Part shown: in pieces, positions 37,205-46,688 of the stretch | Numbering within the stretch: position 1 is the stretch's first letter | Layout of the letters: every line of letters starts with the position of its first letter | NCBI GenBank assembly: GCA_023388495.1 | Contig: JAEWGC010000037.1 | Span: 260,875-324,874 of the forward strand | DNA from: Bacillota bacterium | GTDB lineage: Bacteria; Bacillota; Clostridia; Tissierellales; Tissierellaceae | Length of the DNA: 64,000 nucleotides | Direction of reading: 5' to 3' | Translations under genes and position numbers: made by a program | Notes under the pieces: generated by a model | What the model was told of the DNA's origin: nothing | What the model saw: the letters and a program-made list of their open reading frames with translations, nothing else | Database searches by the model: none

Positions 37205-38771
37205 ATGTATTTTCTCCTTTAATAGGTATTTCAATATTTATGGTTACTTGATTATTTAAGCTCTCAATGTCTATATCCCCTTCCAATTGTTTAACCTCTT
37301 TGATAATAGTTTTCAATCCCGTGCTTCTATTATATGTGAATTTCTGAGAATCAATTGAGACAACGTCATTTTCAACTATTAAGTATATAATATGATCCTT
37401 TATATTTAAATAAACTATGCCCCTTTCCCCATCTGAATGCTTATAAATATTGGTTACGAGTTCCTTTATCATTCTATATATTATAACATCGTAAGGAGAG
37501 ATTAAAAATAATTTCTCATCGCAATAAAAATCAATGCCAATACCCTTATCTTCATATTTAATCTGAAGTGTTCTAATAATATTATAGTAATTTTCCTTCA
37601 GTGGAATATCTCGAATTATATTGGGAAAAAGGGTATCAATTTCATTCCTTATAGATTGTATTATAATATCTGCCATTTTTACTACCTCTGCACTATTTGA
37701 TAATTTATATTTTTGTTTTAATTGATTCTTAATATAAATAGCATCCTGTAATATTTCTTCATGAAGATATTCTGCAATCTTTTCTTTTCCTTCTTGTTCT
37801 CTTTTTAGCTGATTTAAACTTCGCACCAATGCACTGTCGTCTTCATAATCTGTATTAAATACTGAATTTATTTCATAATTCCTATATTGAATCATATAGC
37901 ACTCAAAACCTATTATTATAAATATAAGGAGTAAATAGTTGATAATTAGAGAATTAATTCCAACAATATAAAATCCAAATCCGAGAATAAATATAATACT
38001 TAGCAAATATTTATTAAAAGTCTTATTTACAATATTTACAAATTCCTTTTTATTGATATGTAAACTTCTTAATATAATTCCCGCCAAAAATATAGCGGTA
38101 ATACTTATATAGATATAATAGTCGAAATTTTTCACATTGAATAATCTTGCAATATCCATCACTAGAATTTCGACTAATAAAAAGAATGATAATAAGGAAA
38201 AAATAATATAATTGTTTTTAATCTTCTTTCCATATTTATTTAGCCCTTTTATATTTAGTAACAATATAATCAATGGAGAAATTAATAATAAAAAAAATAA
38301 ACTCTGATACAAAACAAGAAATACTACCTCTTCCACCCATAAACTTACAACCATAGCCATCATATATACCCTAGTTATTCTTTTTATTATACTAATAGTC
38401 TTACTAGAATATTTCTCCAATGCAAAGTCTAAGACAAATGAAAAGAGAAATAATTGTATAAAACTTAATAAAAAAAATATAAATAGACTACTCGGTTGAT
38501 TAAAATAGATATCATATATCATAAAAGTTGAAATTATCAATAACAGGAAATTAAACCTATATATAAGTGATTTTCTACGGTAATTATATATCTCTATGAT
38601 GAATGATATTATAGTAAATAAGATGGATAATAATATTATAATGATAGTACCTAAGTCAACATTGGAGGTAGCATAGTATGAAGTAGAAGTAATAAATATA
38701 GATACCTGAACTATTAAGATTAAGTGGATAAAGTTATCTTTAATAAAGTCAATTAATTTGTTATGTCTCAT
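37182..38771 (-). CDS. Membrane sensor histidine kinase (529 aa)
   Basis: About eight to nine membrane helices (residues 10-295) are followed by a cytoplasmic kinase. The phospho-acceptor is His337 in YLHEEILQD, the HisKA_3-like pattern used by NarL-type partners. A degenerate ATPase domain (VTNIYKHSDGERG N-box, STGLKTI G-box) ends the protein. The large membrane part suggests sensing a hydrophobic or membrane-borne signal, possibly the peptide itself. It is translationally coupled to the response regulator. Confidence 0.87.
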   Translation of the reverse strand: MRHNKLIDFIKDNFIHLILIVQVSIFITSTSYYATSNVDLGTIIIILLSILFTIISFIIEIYNYRRKSLIYRFNFLLLIISTFMIYDIYFNQPSSLFIFFLLSFIQLFLFSFVLDFALEKYSSKTISIIKRITRVYMMAMVVSLWVEEVVFLVLYQSLFFLLLISPLIILLLNIKGLNKYGKKIKNNYIIFSLLSFFLLVEILVMDIARLFNVKNFDYYIYISITAIFLAGIILRSLHINKKEFVNIVNKTFNKYLLSIIFILGFGFYIVGINSLIINYLLLIFIIIGFECYMIQYRNYEINSVFNTDYEDDSALVRSLNQLKREQEGKEKIAEYLHEEILQDAIYIKNQLKQKYKLSNSAEVVKMADIIIQSIRNEIDTLFPNIIRDIPLKENYYNIIRTLQIKYEDKGIGIDFYCDEKLFLISPYDVIIYRMIKELVTNIYKHSDGERGIVYLNIKDHIIYLIVENDVVSIDSQKFTYNRSTGLKTIIKEVKQLEGDIDIESLNNQVTINIEIPIKGENTYETFINR

Positions 38772-38782
38772 TATTATCCCTC

Positions 38783-41572
38783 CTATAAATCTAATATAAG
38801 TACTGATGGTAATAAAGAATTACTAGTTCTAAGTAATTGATATCCTATTCCCGACAAACCTGTCATCATGCCTGGTACTTGTACTTCTTGTCCAATTCCA
38901 CATCTCCATGTATCATCCTTTTCTATTAAAATATTTGAAAGACATATAGTTCTTGCCCAATCTAAATATTTGTCTTCTCTTAAAATTTCATAAGCTAAAA
39001 GAAATATATCAAGATTTCCCATGGTCCCATGACACAGACAATCACTTTCATTACTTCCTTTTGATCTTGTTGTCTCTATAGAGAAAGATATATCTTTAGT
39101 TAATCTCTCATCTTTGCTAATTCTATATAAGCCTAAACGTGACATTCCAATGCCAGGTGCCCCATGACACCAATTTGATGGATAGAGATTTTCCATGTTT
39201 TCATTGGATTTAAAAAGCCTTACGTCAACCCAGTTATTCTCATCTTTATTAAAAAGCTTATTCTCATATTCAATTGCATTGACTGCTACTTCATAATATC
39301 TGTAATTTTGAGTAACACTATATAATTTCCCCAATGCCAATGAAATTCCAGCGTTACCATGTGCTATTCCTGCCAATATATCCTGGGTTTCCTTACATAG
39401 CCAACCATATGCATCATTACTTGAAAATACTGATTCTAATAAATATTCTCCACATAAATTAGCAAAGTTATATATCTCCTTATCTTTCAAAATTTCATAT
39501 AACTCTACAGCTATAATCAAGCAACCTGATACCCCTTCAACTATATCATAATCTTTTGTTTCCTTTATTAGCATTCTACATTTTAGAATATATTGCTTAG
39601 CCTTATGAAGATATTTCATTTCCTCAAGTTGTTTTCCTAGGAATCCATACATATATGCCAAAGAACCTAAACCTGAAAAGGCAGATAAAGATTCTGGCTC
39701 TATTTTATTACAACTCATCTCTATTGTATTTAAAATCATATTTAATATATTTTTATATTTGAACTTTTTTGTCATTTTAAATAAGCTAGCAAAAAATATG
39801 GCATTTCCAGGCACCCCACTGTATAGACCTAGATCTTGAGGGCAAAATTGCCAATTTGGAAAATTATTTTTCACATCTAGCCAATTAATAGTCTTAGTTT
39901 TCTCATCTATATTTGCATTATCTATAAGAGTTTGTGCAATAATTTCAGCTTCTTTTAAAACTATATTGTCATAATCTTTTATCTCACTACTGATACTATT
40001 ATTTATTTTTACATCAATAGTATTCCACGTTTTTTTTGGAATTGCCATACTTGTCTTTATAAACCAACATTGTTTTTTTAAATCTTCCTCTGAAAGGGAT
40101 TCAATTCTATCTATGACATAATCTATTGGACTCTTTTCAAGCTCAAAACATAAGTTATCAAATGAATTATAAACAGACCTACTGTTTTCCCTACCATAAA
40201 AATATGGTATATCTCCATTTAATAAATCGTCTATTTCAGATTGGATTATTTTATCGTATTTTTCTGATTTATTATTATCTCTTAGCTTATTAAATAAAGA
40301 AAGACGAGCATCTTTTGATTTAAGATACTTAGGATTTGTAGATAGGTCTAACAGTTTTGCATATATCTCAGTATCTCTAAAGAGAAATCTTGGCCTTATA
40401 TCTTTAAATAAATCTCCTTCTTTTAACATATCAATGAGTTCAATCTTATTATCAAATATTGTATAGTAAGCTTCTTGAAATCCTTGAAGGATATTATCAG
40501 TATAATCTCTAGATTCTAAATAGGCACTATCAAAGAGACCTCGGTTTGATTTTTCTTCAGTATATTTATCTATTTTAATCAAACCTATTTTATCCGTATA
40601 TGGATTTATAATTCTTCTCCCAGCATTTTTTATAACTTGGCCTCCATGTCCTGTAATACCTGATACGTCAATAGAACTATGGTTTACTACACCTGGGAAT
40701 AATTGAGTATCTAATATAGAATTTCCAATCTGTCGAACAATAAAATTACTTGCTTCTTCATAATCCATAGAGTTTATTTGTATATTGTCTGGCTGGAAAA
40801 TAGTTTCTAAGTCGACAATATAAGGCATGTCACAAGATATAACTAAGTTTTCCATATGTAAATCAGATACTCGAAACACATAAGCTAAACAAGATAATAT
40901 TCCTAATCGAAAATATAGTATATTAATATCATCTAAGTTTTTACATGGCTTGACTTCTACCTTTTCTTGAAACCCATAATTTCCGCAATTTAATGTATTT
41001 ATTCCTTTTAAATCTAGGCTTCCGTTTTTTCCTTTAATCCACTCTAATAATTTATTCCATTCAGTATCGTTTCTTAGTGAATGAGGCTTATATATTAATT
41101 GACCTTCTTCATATTGAATTTCTAGCACACTTTTAGAACCAGCATGAAAATCACCTAGAATACGATTGACTTTTATTAAATTACCTTTTATATTAAAATT
41201 ATCTACAATAATATTATAATTCTTGTTTTCACTTAAACTGAGGAAGTCAAAAAATGCTTTCACATTTGATAGTAAGTTTAATAGTAATTCTTCAAGCTCA
41301 GGAAAAAGAAATAACACATCCTTTTCATATCTTTCACTTTTTGCTAATTCTACAAAGTGTATATATCTCTCTTCACTAGTATCTCCTTCAAGAATATTGT
41401 TAGCTCTATAAATATGTAACATATATAGTGATACTTTTTGCAATCTGTTACTTAGCATATCTAGGATTAAATTTCTTATGGATTCACTGTACAATGAGCT
41501 ATCCTTGTTATCTAAGCCCATAAATTCATATCCTTTTGTTAATCTGCTTGCAAAGCTTTTTAAATAATCCAT
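38783..41572 (-). CDS. lanM: Class II lanthipeptide synthetase LanM (929 aa)
   Basis: LanM both dehydrates Ser/Thr and closes thioether rings. GGAAGAGGACAA selects the ATG at 41572. The dehydratase domain (about 60-560) is kinase-like: YKPHSLRND lysine region, SDLHMENLV catalytic loop and VDLETIF metal site. The LanC-like cyclase domain (about 590-929) has zinc ligands Cys802 (NWCHG), Cys847 and His848 (CLCHG). The length is slightly below most LanMs. It heads an operon with the kinase and regulator; the substrate gene lies just after that operon. Confidence 0.95.
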   Translation of the reverse strand: MDYLKSFASRLTKGYEFMGLDNKDSSLYSESIRNLILDMLSNRLQKVSLYMLHIYRANNILEGDTSEERYIHFVELAKSERYEKDVLFLFPELEELLLNLLSNVKAFFDFLSLSENKNYNIIVDNFNIKGNLIKVNRILGDFHAGSKSVLEIQYEEGQLIYKPHSLRNDTEWNKLLEWIKGKNGSLDLKGINTLNCGNYGFQEKVEVKPCKNLDDINILYFRLGILSCLAYVFRVSDLHMENLVISCDMPYIVDLETIFQPDNIQINSMDYEEASNFIVRQIGNSILDTQLFPGVVNHSSIDVSGITGHGGQVIKNAGRRIINPYTDKIGLIKIDKYTEEKSNRGLFDSAYLESRDYTDNILQGFQEAYYTIFDNKIELIDMLKEGDLFKDIRPRFLFRDTEIYAKLLDLSTNPKYLKSKDARLSLFNKLRDNNKSEKYDKIIQSEIDDLLNGDIPYFYGRENSRSVYNSFDNLCFELEKSPIDYVIDRIESLSEEDLKKQCWFIKTSMAIPKKTWNTIDVKINNSISSEIKDYDNIVLKEAEIIAQTLIDNANIDEKTKTINWLDVKNNFPNWQFCPQDLGLYSGVPGNAIFFASLFKMTKKFKYKNILNMILNTIEMSCNKIEPESLSAFSGLGSLAYMYGFLGKQLEEMKYLHKAKQYILKCRMLIKETKDYDIVEGVSGCLIIAVELYEILKDKEIYNFANLCGEYLLESVFSSNDAYGWLCKETQDILAGIAHGNAGISLALGKLYSVTQNYRYYEVAVNAIEYENKLFNKDENNWVDVRLFKSNENMENLYPSNWCHGAPGIGMSRLGLYRISKDERLTKDISFSIETTRSKGSNESDCLCHGTMGNLDIFLLAYEILREDKYLDWARTICLSNILIEKDDTWRCGIGQEVQVPGMMTGLSGIGYQLLRTSNSLLPSVLILDL

Positions 41573-41722
41573 TTGTCCTCTTCCTTTATTTTTAATATAT
41601 TTATACAATAAAATTAATCTTATTGCGTATTAATTCTATTTAAAATCCTATTAATATAAATTTTACCATAACTCTAATCCTAAAATAAGGTTATAATTTT
41701 TTAATCTGATATTTCAAAGAAA

Positions 41723-41745
41723 AAAGAACTCATCATGAGTTCTTT
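41723..41745 (-). terminator. Terminator of the coiled-coil repeat gene
   Basis: A perfect 11-bp stem (AAAGAACTCAT/ATGAGTTCTTT) around one base is followed by a T-run on the minus strand. Confidence 0.85.
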
Positions 41746-41752
41746 CAATATA

Positions 41753-42181
41753 TTATCTAACTGACTTTAGCCTTGCTATATCACTCCAGTTATCAGCAGT
41801 AGCTATTTCAATCCTTGATATATTCGATTTTATTTCTGCAAGTTCTTGTTTGACTTCATGTCTAAACTCTGTTAAATCAGCAGTCTGTTCTATTACACCA
41901 TCTAATTTTATAAGAATTTGTTTTTGTCCTTCTTCTAAGTTCCTTTGTCCTAATTCTAATGTCCTCTGTCCTTCTTCTAAGTTCCTTTGCCTTAATTCTA
42001 AGGTCCTTTGCCCTTCTCCTAAGTTCCTTTGTCCTTCTTCTAAGTTCCTTTGCCCTAATTCTAAGGTCTTCTGTCCTTCTTCTAAGTTTATTATCCTCTC
42101 TTCCAAATTCTTTTGTCCCGTTTCTAGGTTTCCCAATTTCTCCAACACTAATCTTTGAAATTCATCAGTAGTCATCGGCAC
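41753..42181 (-). CDS. Heptad-repeat coiled-coil protein (142 aa)
   Basis: Residues about 20-90 consist of near-identical 7-residue units of the type NLEEGQR or TLELGQR, repeated about ten times, which predicts a long parallel coiled coil. A second helical part (about 90-142) has EFRHEVKQELAEIKSNIS. There is no signal peptide or membrane segment. Similar proteins occur in clostridia without known function. The repeats are also visible in the DNA (21- and 42-bp units), so repeat number may vary between strains. Confidence 0.8.
   Translation of the reverse strand: MPMTTDEFQRLVLEKLGNLETGQKNLEERIINLEEGQKTLELGQRNLEEGQRNLGEGQRTLELRQRNLEEGQRTLELGQRNLEEGQKQILIKLDGVIEQTADLTEFRHEVKQELAEIKSNISRIEIATADNWSDIARLKSVR
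41885..42120. repeat. 21-bp tandem repeats coding for heptads
   Basis: Units of about 21 bp (TTCTAAGTTCCTTTGTCCT and variants) repeat in tandem, two alternating versions forming a 42-bp higher-order unit. They stay in frame with the coiled-coil gene. Confidence 0.8.
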
Positions 42182-42301
42182 AAACCTCCCTTATCCTTAT
42201 CTCTCATTATATCCCTAAATATAATTATATATTAACAATAATTATTATACAATGAAATTTCATTCCATAATTCAACTTTAATTTTCCAGTAATAATACTC
42301 G

Positions 42302-42330
42302 TTGTTTATATAGTTTCCTAATGCTATAAT
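42302..42330 (+). promoter_or_regulatory. Promoter of the MFS-GDPD pair
   Basis: TTGTTT at 42302-42307 and TATAAT at 42325-42330 have a 17-bp spacer, 34 bp upstream of the MFS start. Confidence 0.75.
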
Positions 42331-42363
42331 AAGAGTAAATTTAAAGAATTAAGGAGGGATTTT

Positions 42364-43647
42364 ATGAAACTGAATTATAAACGGACCTTTTTCATAGGAC
42401 TAGCTTTTCTATCCATTTCTGCATTTTGGCAATTATATGATAATATTATTCCACTTATCTTACACAACACCTTCGGAATTGGTGAAACTATGACAGGTAC
42501 CATAATGGCCTTAGATAATATCTTAGCCTTATTTTTGCTTCCTATATTTGGTACCTTATCAGATAGAATAAACACTAGATTTGGAAAAAGAACCCCATTT
42601 ATTATTATCGGTACAGTTATAGCTGTTACTTCTATGATGATAATTCCTATGGCTGATAATAGCCAAAACTTTATATTGTTTTTTATATCCTTAGGTGTAG
42701 TACTACTTTCTATGAGTATTTATCGTTCACCTGCAGTTGCCCTAATGCCAGACTTAACACCTAAGCCCCTTAGAAGCAAGGCCAATTCCATAATCAACCT
42801 TATGGGTGCAGTAGGAGCTATTTTTACATTGGCAATGATTAGTATTTTAATTCCAAAAGTAGATTCACCTAATTATACAACTATATTTCTATCTGTTGCT
42901 AGTTTAATGGTAGTTGCAGTTAGTATTCTTGTAATTACAATCAGGGAGAATAAATTGTCAAAGGAAATATCAATGACTCATTATTCTGAGGATGAAAATT
43001 CTCCTTTAGATACTATGAATAAAGATGCGACTATGGATAAGGATGTAAGAAGAAGCTTAAACTTTATATTGATCTCAATATTTTTATGGTTTACGGCTTA
43101 CAATGCCATTACTACAGCCTTTTCTAGATATGCAACTAAAGTTTGGGGATTACAGGGTGGTGGTTTTGCAAATGCCCTTATGGTTGCAACAGGAGCTGCT
43201 ATTCTTTCCTATATACCTATAGGATTTATCTCTAGTAATATAGGTAGAAAAAAGACTATTATCGGTGGTATTGTTATGATGAGTATTTCTTATTTCTGTG
43301 GATTTTTATTTAAGACCTACTCACCTTTAATCAATGTAGTATTTGCATTCACTGGTATTGGTTGGGCTGCCATTAACGTAAATTCATACCCTATGGTTGT
43401 AGAAATGGCTCGCAGTGGTGATGTCGGCAAATATACTGGTTTGTACTATACATTCTCTATGTCTGCACAGATTTTTACTCCAATATTATCTGGTTTTTTA
43501 TTAGAGAATATATCCTATAAGACATTATTCCCTTATTCTGTTGTATTTTCATTGCTATCCTTGGGTACAATGTTAATGGTTCAACATGGGGATTCTAAAC
43601 CCCCAAAGAAAGAAAGTGCCTTAGAACATTTTGATGTAGAAGATTAG
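42364..43647 (+). CDS. Major facilitator superfamily transporter (427 aa)
   Basis: Twelve membrane helices are predicted, with the MFS loop 2-3 motif GTLSDRINTRFGKRTPFI near residue 62 and a second one (IGRKKTIIGG) near 295. The first loop motif is close to that of GPH/SLC45-like sugar transporters. AAGGAGGG precedes the ATG. The glycerophosphodiesterase gene follows after 20 bp, so both may handle a polyol or phosphodiester product, but the substrate is not evident. Confidence 0.88.
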   Translation: MKLNYKRTFFIGLAFLSISAFWQLYDNIIPLILHNTFGIGETMTGTIMALDNILALFLLPIFGTLSDRINTRFGKRTPFIIIGTVIAVTSMMIIPMADNSQNFILFFISLGVVLLSMSIYRSPAVALMPDLTPKPLRSKANSIINLMGAVGAIFTLAMISILIPKVDSPNYTTIFLSVASLMVVAVSILVITIRENKLSKEISMTHYSEDENSPLDTMNKDATMDKDVRRSLNFILISIFLWFTAYNAITTAFSRYATKVWGLQGGGFANALMVATGAAILSYIPIGFISSNIGRKKTIIGGIVMMSISYFCGFLFKTYSPLINVVFAFTGIGWAAINVNSYPMVVEMARSGDVGKYTGLYYTFSMSAQIFTPILSGFLLENISYKTLFPYSVVFSLLSLGTMLMVQHGDSKPPKKESALEHFDVED

Positions 43648-43667
43648 TATATTAAGGAGGTTATTTA

Positions 43668-44498
43668 ATGTTTTTCTATATTCTTGGTATTTTAATATTT
43701 CTAATCATCATATACCTTTTTGCTATTATGCCAAAAATGTTAAATCGACCTAACTTAAGTATGTTTTATGACAAATATTATGCTCATAGGGGATTTCATA
43801 AGGTTGAGCATCTTGCACCTGAAAATTCTCTGGCTGCTTTCCGTTTAGCAATTAATCATAACTTTGGAATTGAATTTGATGTACAATTATCCAAGGATGG
43901 TATTCCTGTTGTATTTCATGATTTCAACTTGAAGAGAGTATGTGGCATAGATAAAAATCTAAATCAATTGACATTTCAAGAATTAAGAGAGCTTACTTTG
44001 TTTGATTCAAAGGAAAAAATTCCTCATTTGCAAGAGGTATTAGATTTAGTAAATGGTCAAGTGCCTTTAATTGTAGAAATAAAATCTAAGTCTAATGATA
44101 TTTCAGTCTGCTCTGTAGTTGCATCACATTTAGATAATTATAATGGAGCATACTGTGTAGAATCCTTCAATCCCTTAGTAGTACTGTGGTATAAAAAGAA
44201 TAGGCCACAGATTATTAGAGGGCAGCTTTCTACTAATTATTTTAAAGGTGAGATTAAACAAAGTAAAATCTTTTCCTTTTTCCTACAGAATTTATTATTT
44301 AATTTTATTACTAAGCCTCATTTTATCTCATATAATTACAAATATAATGAGAACCTTTCTTTTGTATTATGTAAAAAGCTTTATAAGATTACGACTATCG
44401 CATATACCATCCCATCAAAGATGGCTTTAGATAATTGTTTTAAATCTTTTGATCTATTTATATTTGAAAATTTTATACCAGATTATCCACTAAATTAG
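43668..44498 (+). CDS. Glycerophosphodiester phosphodiesterase, membrane-anchored (276 aa)
   Basis: GDPD enzymes cut glycerophosphodiesters to glycerol-3-phosphate and an alcohol. A single N-terminal membrane helix (about 2-22) is followed by a TIM-barrel domain with the hallmark YAHRGFH (about 38-44), APENSLAAF and GIEFDVQLSKDGIPVVFHD motifs, and VEIKSK. The stop codon lies in a strong palindromic terminator. It is co-transcribed with the MFS gene. Confidence 0.93.
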   Translation: MFFYILGILIFLIIIYLFAIMPKMLNRPNLSMFYDKYYAHRGFHKVEHLAPENSLAAFRLAINHNFGIEFDVQLSKDGIPVVFHDFNLKRVCGIDKNLNQLTFQELRELTLFDSKEKIPHLQEVLDLVNGQVPLIVEIKSKSNDISVCSVVASHLDNYNGAYCVESFNPLVVLWYKKNRPQIIRGQLSTNYFKGEIKQSKIFSFFLQNLLFNFITKPHFISYNYKYNENLSFVLCKKLYKITTIAYTIPSKMALDNCFKSFDLFIFENFIPDYPLN

Positions 44499-44533
44499 AA
44501 AAAAGCTAGGATATCCTAGCTTTTTTCTAATTT
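44492..44533. terminator. Perfect 42-bp palindromic bidirectional terminator
   Basis: The sequence is an unbroken palindrome with 21-bp arms and no loop, centred at 44512/44513, between the convergent GDPD and CheX-like genes. A- and T-runs at both ends allow termination in both directions. Confidence 0.9.
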
Positions 44534-44538
44534 AGTCT

Positions 44539-45000
44539 TTAATTTTCTGCCAAAAATATATTAATATCAAACTCACCAATAGATGTTTTCATTGGTATAA
44601 CTAATGCCATCTTATTTGCCATAGAAATAGATTTATATTGCCCTATGATTATTTGGGGAGGAGCAATATCACATATGTAGTTATACTCCGTTAAATTAGT
44701 TACTGCATTTCCTCCAATAATATTTGCAACTTCTCCTAATGCTGAAGATACAAAGTTGTCAATCTCTTTAATTTCCATACCAGACATTATTTTTACCATC
44801 TCTAAAGTCATATCATGAGTGAATCCAAAGAGTATTGTCCCCTTTAAATCACCTGTTACCCCAAGAATAACATTTGCCTCTCTACTAGAGATCATCTCTT
44901 CAGTTGCTCTTAAATCACCTTTTTCCACATCTGTATCAAGCATTAATCTAAATACATCCTGAGTTGCTTTATAAAAGGAGTTTACGTATTCTACCTTCAT
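44539..45000 (-). CDS. CheX-family chemotaxis phosphatase-like protein (153 aa)
   Basis: CheX and CheC remove phosphate from CheY-P. The 153 residues match CheX, and the conserved phosphatase helix with Glu and Asn spaced three apart (ALGEVANIIGGNA) lies at about 86-98. The ATG overlaps the last base of the bacteriohemerythrin stop codon, indicating translational coupling. No other chemotaxis gene is adjacent, so it may act on stand-alone receivers. Confidence 0.88.
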   Translation of the reverse strand: MKVEYVNSFYKATQDVFRLMLDTDVEKGDLRATEEMISSREANVILGVTGDLKGTILFGFTHDMTLEMVKIMSGMEIKEIDNFVSSALGEVANIIGGNAVTNLTEYNYICDIAPPQIIIGQYKSISMANKMALVIPMKTSIGEFDINIFLAEN

Positions 45001-45422
45001 TATGCTTGTCCTCCTTTTTCTTTTACATATTCTCCAATCTTCTGATCCATTTTACCTACATGCATAATCAACCATGTCATAAGCTTGGCACTGAATTCCT
45101 GTATACGCTCTTCAGTGAATCCTCCTTGCTGAAAAATCTCAACGTATTCATTGATTCCTTCTTTAAATTTTCTATGGGCCTCTTTATGTATTTCCATATC
45201 TGGATAATTGATTTTCTCTTGATATGCCTCTTCATCATTAAAATGAAAAACTACATATTCTTTCATAAATGACATTGTTTCCTTTACCTTATCTAATCGT
45301 TCTTCCCAACTTTTTCCCTTATCTTGAACGATTTGAATAAACTCTGATAACCTTTTAAAAAGCTCCTTATGCTGTTCATCGATTGTTTCTACACCGACCA
45401 TATATTTATCCTTCCACATCAT
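45000..45422 (-). CDS. Bacteriohemerythrin (140 aa)
   Basis: This non-haem di-iron oxygen-binding protein has the family ligands in the expected order: His in DEQHKELF (about 18), His and Glu in FHFNDEE (about 57-61), His in HKEAHRKF (about 73-77) and His in WLIMHVGKMD (about 113). It may buffer or deliver oxygen in an anaerobe. A promoter lies upstream; the CheX-like gene follows in the same transcript. Confidence 0.95.
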   Translation of the reverse strand: MMWKDKYMVGVETIDEQHKELFKRLSEFIQIVQDKGKSWEERLDKVKETMSFMKEYVVFHFNDEEAYQEKINYPDMEIHKEAHRKFKEGINEYVEIFQQGGFTEERIQEFSAKLMTWLIMHVGKMDQKIGEYVKEKGGQA

Positions 45423-45469
45423 TTTAACCCCTACTTTCTAACTTAATAATAATTAGTATATAGATTAAA

Positions 45470-45498
45470 TATATACCCTATTTTTTGACAAATATCAA
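45470..45498 (-). promoter_or_regulatory. Promoter of the bacteriohemerythrin-CheX pair
   Basis: TTGATA at 45498-45493 and TATATA at 45475-45470 have a 17-bp spacer on the minus strand. Confidence 0.55.
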
Positions 45499-45522
45499 CA
45501 AAATTTTATTTTAAAAATACCA

Positions 45523-45556
45523 AAAAGCAATAACTTCTATTTAAGCTATTGCTTTT
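45523..45556. terminator. Terminator of the HD-GYP gene
   Basis: 14-bp arms (AAAAGCAATAACTT/AAGCTATTGCTTTT, one mismatch) with a 6-nt loop lie just after the HD-GYP stop on the minus strand. Confidence 0.85.
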
Positions 45557-45561
45557 GTTTA

Positions 45562-46596
45562 TCATATTATTATATCCAGTATCTCAACATCTTGTGGTTT
45601 AAGAAAATCTATAAATCTATTATCTATTTGTACAATAGGCTTCGTTTCATTTTGGGGATGTAGATATACTATCGTCCCCGTTGAACCATCACTTAATAAT
45701 ACCTTATTTCCAACATAGAATTTAGATATATTCTTTAAAAACACTTGGGTTATATTAGGATCTAACGAATCAAAACTCTCACGTCTTAAATAATCGGCAG
45801 CAGACAACGGTGAATCCTTATCTTTATATACTCTATTAGATGTAAGAGCATGATAAATATCACATACTGCTATTATCTTTGCATATTCATGTATACTATC
45901 TCCCTTAACCCCATTAGGGTAACCTGTCCCATTGATTTTTTCATGGTGCTGCAATACGCCTAGTAAAATATCATCACTAAATTTACCAGTATCTAATAAC
46001 ATTTTGTAACTATATAATGAATGCTTCCTCATTTCAGCGTATTCTGCTATAGTTAACTTACCAGGCTTTTTAACAATTTCATCTGGTACTTTTAACTTCC
46101 CAATATCATGAAATATTCCAACTATAGATAAATCTAGAATTTGATCTTGAGAATAATTTAGCCATTTCCCTAAAGTTATAGCCAATATACTAACACCCAA
46201 GCTATGGTTAAATGTATAATCGTCCTTTTTTCGAAGCAATCGCATCTGAGTTAGTATATCTCTTTCCGAGGCTATTTCTTTAGTAAAGTTATTCATTTCA
46301 GAAATTACTCTATCTGACTCTAGTCTTTTTCCTTCCTTAATTCCGTTGAATATATTATCAAGTGTGTTTTCTATCTTTGAATATTCTCTAGTTAATCCAT
46401 GATTACGAATGCCTTCAGTTACTATTTCTTCTTTAACAAATACAAAATGTATTCCATAGATATTTAATTTATCAATTAATACTTTTGTTATGGCAGTATG
46501 TTCTGGTATTAATACTGCACCTGTTTTTATGTCTACTACATCCTTATCTAAAATCATTCCTATATCTAATTTATCAACCCTAGTGAGTTTTGCCAA
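45562..46596 (-). CDS. HD-GYP domain protein, probable cyclic di-GMP phosphodiesterase (344 aa)
   Basis: The C-terminal HD-GYP domain (about 120-290) has the metal-binding His163-Asp164 (FHDIGKLKVP), His192, tandem His217-His218 (HHEK) and the GYP motif at 225-227 (GTGYP). The N-terminal ~100 residues form a strand-rich domain without membrane helices, typical of DUF3391-like partners. The active site is complete, so hydrolysis of c-di-GMP is likely. Confidence 0.92.
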   Translation of the reverse strand: MAKLTRVDKLDIGMILDKDVVDIKTGAVLIPEHTAITKVLIDKLNIYGIHFVFVKEEIVTEGIRNHGLTREYSKIENTLDNIFNGIKEGKRLESDRVISEMNNFTKEIASERDILTQMRLLRKKDDYTFNHSLGVSILAITLGKWLNYSQDQILDLSIVGIFHDIGKLKVPDEIVKKPGKLTIAEYAEMRKHSLYSYKMLLDTGKFSDDILLGVLQHHEKINGTGYPNGVKGDSIHEYAKIIAVCDIYHALTSNRVYKDKDSPLSAADYLRRESFDSLDPNITQVFLKNISKFYVGNKVLLSDGSTGTIVYLHPQNETKPIVQIDNRFIDFLKPQDVEILDIII

Positions 46597-46688
46597 TATA
46601 TATCTCCCCCTAGATCATATATCATACTATCTCATCTAATTTGTTTATATAGCCTAATAAGGAATAAGGGACTACTAGCCCCTATTTT

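Noticed and set aside
41885..42120. Regular short repeats that could suggest a CRISPR array
   Set aside because: The units are directly adjacent without unique spacers, stay in frame and encode heptads of a coiled coil.
41850..42171. Open frames on the plus strand opposite the coiled-coil gene
   Set aside because: They are antisense shadows of the repeat coding sequence, with low-complexity Ser/Leu/Cys products.
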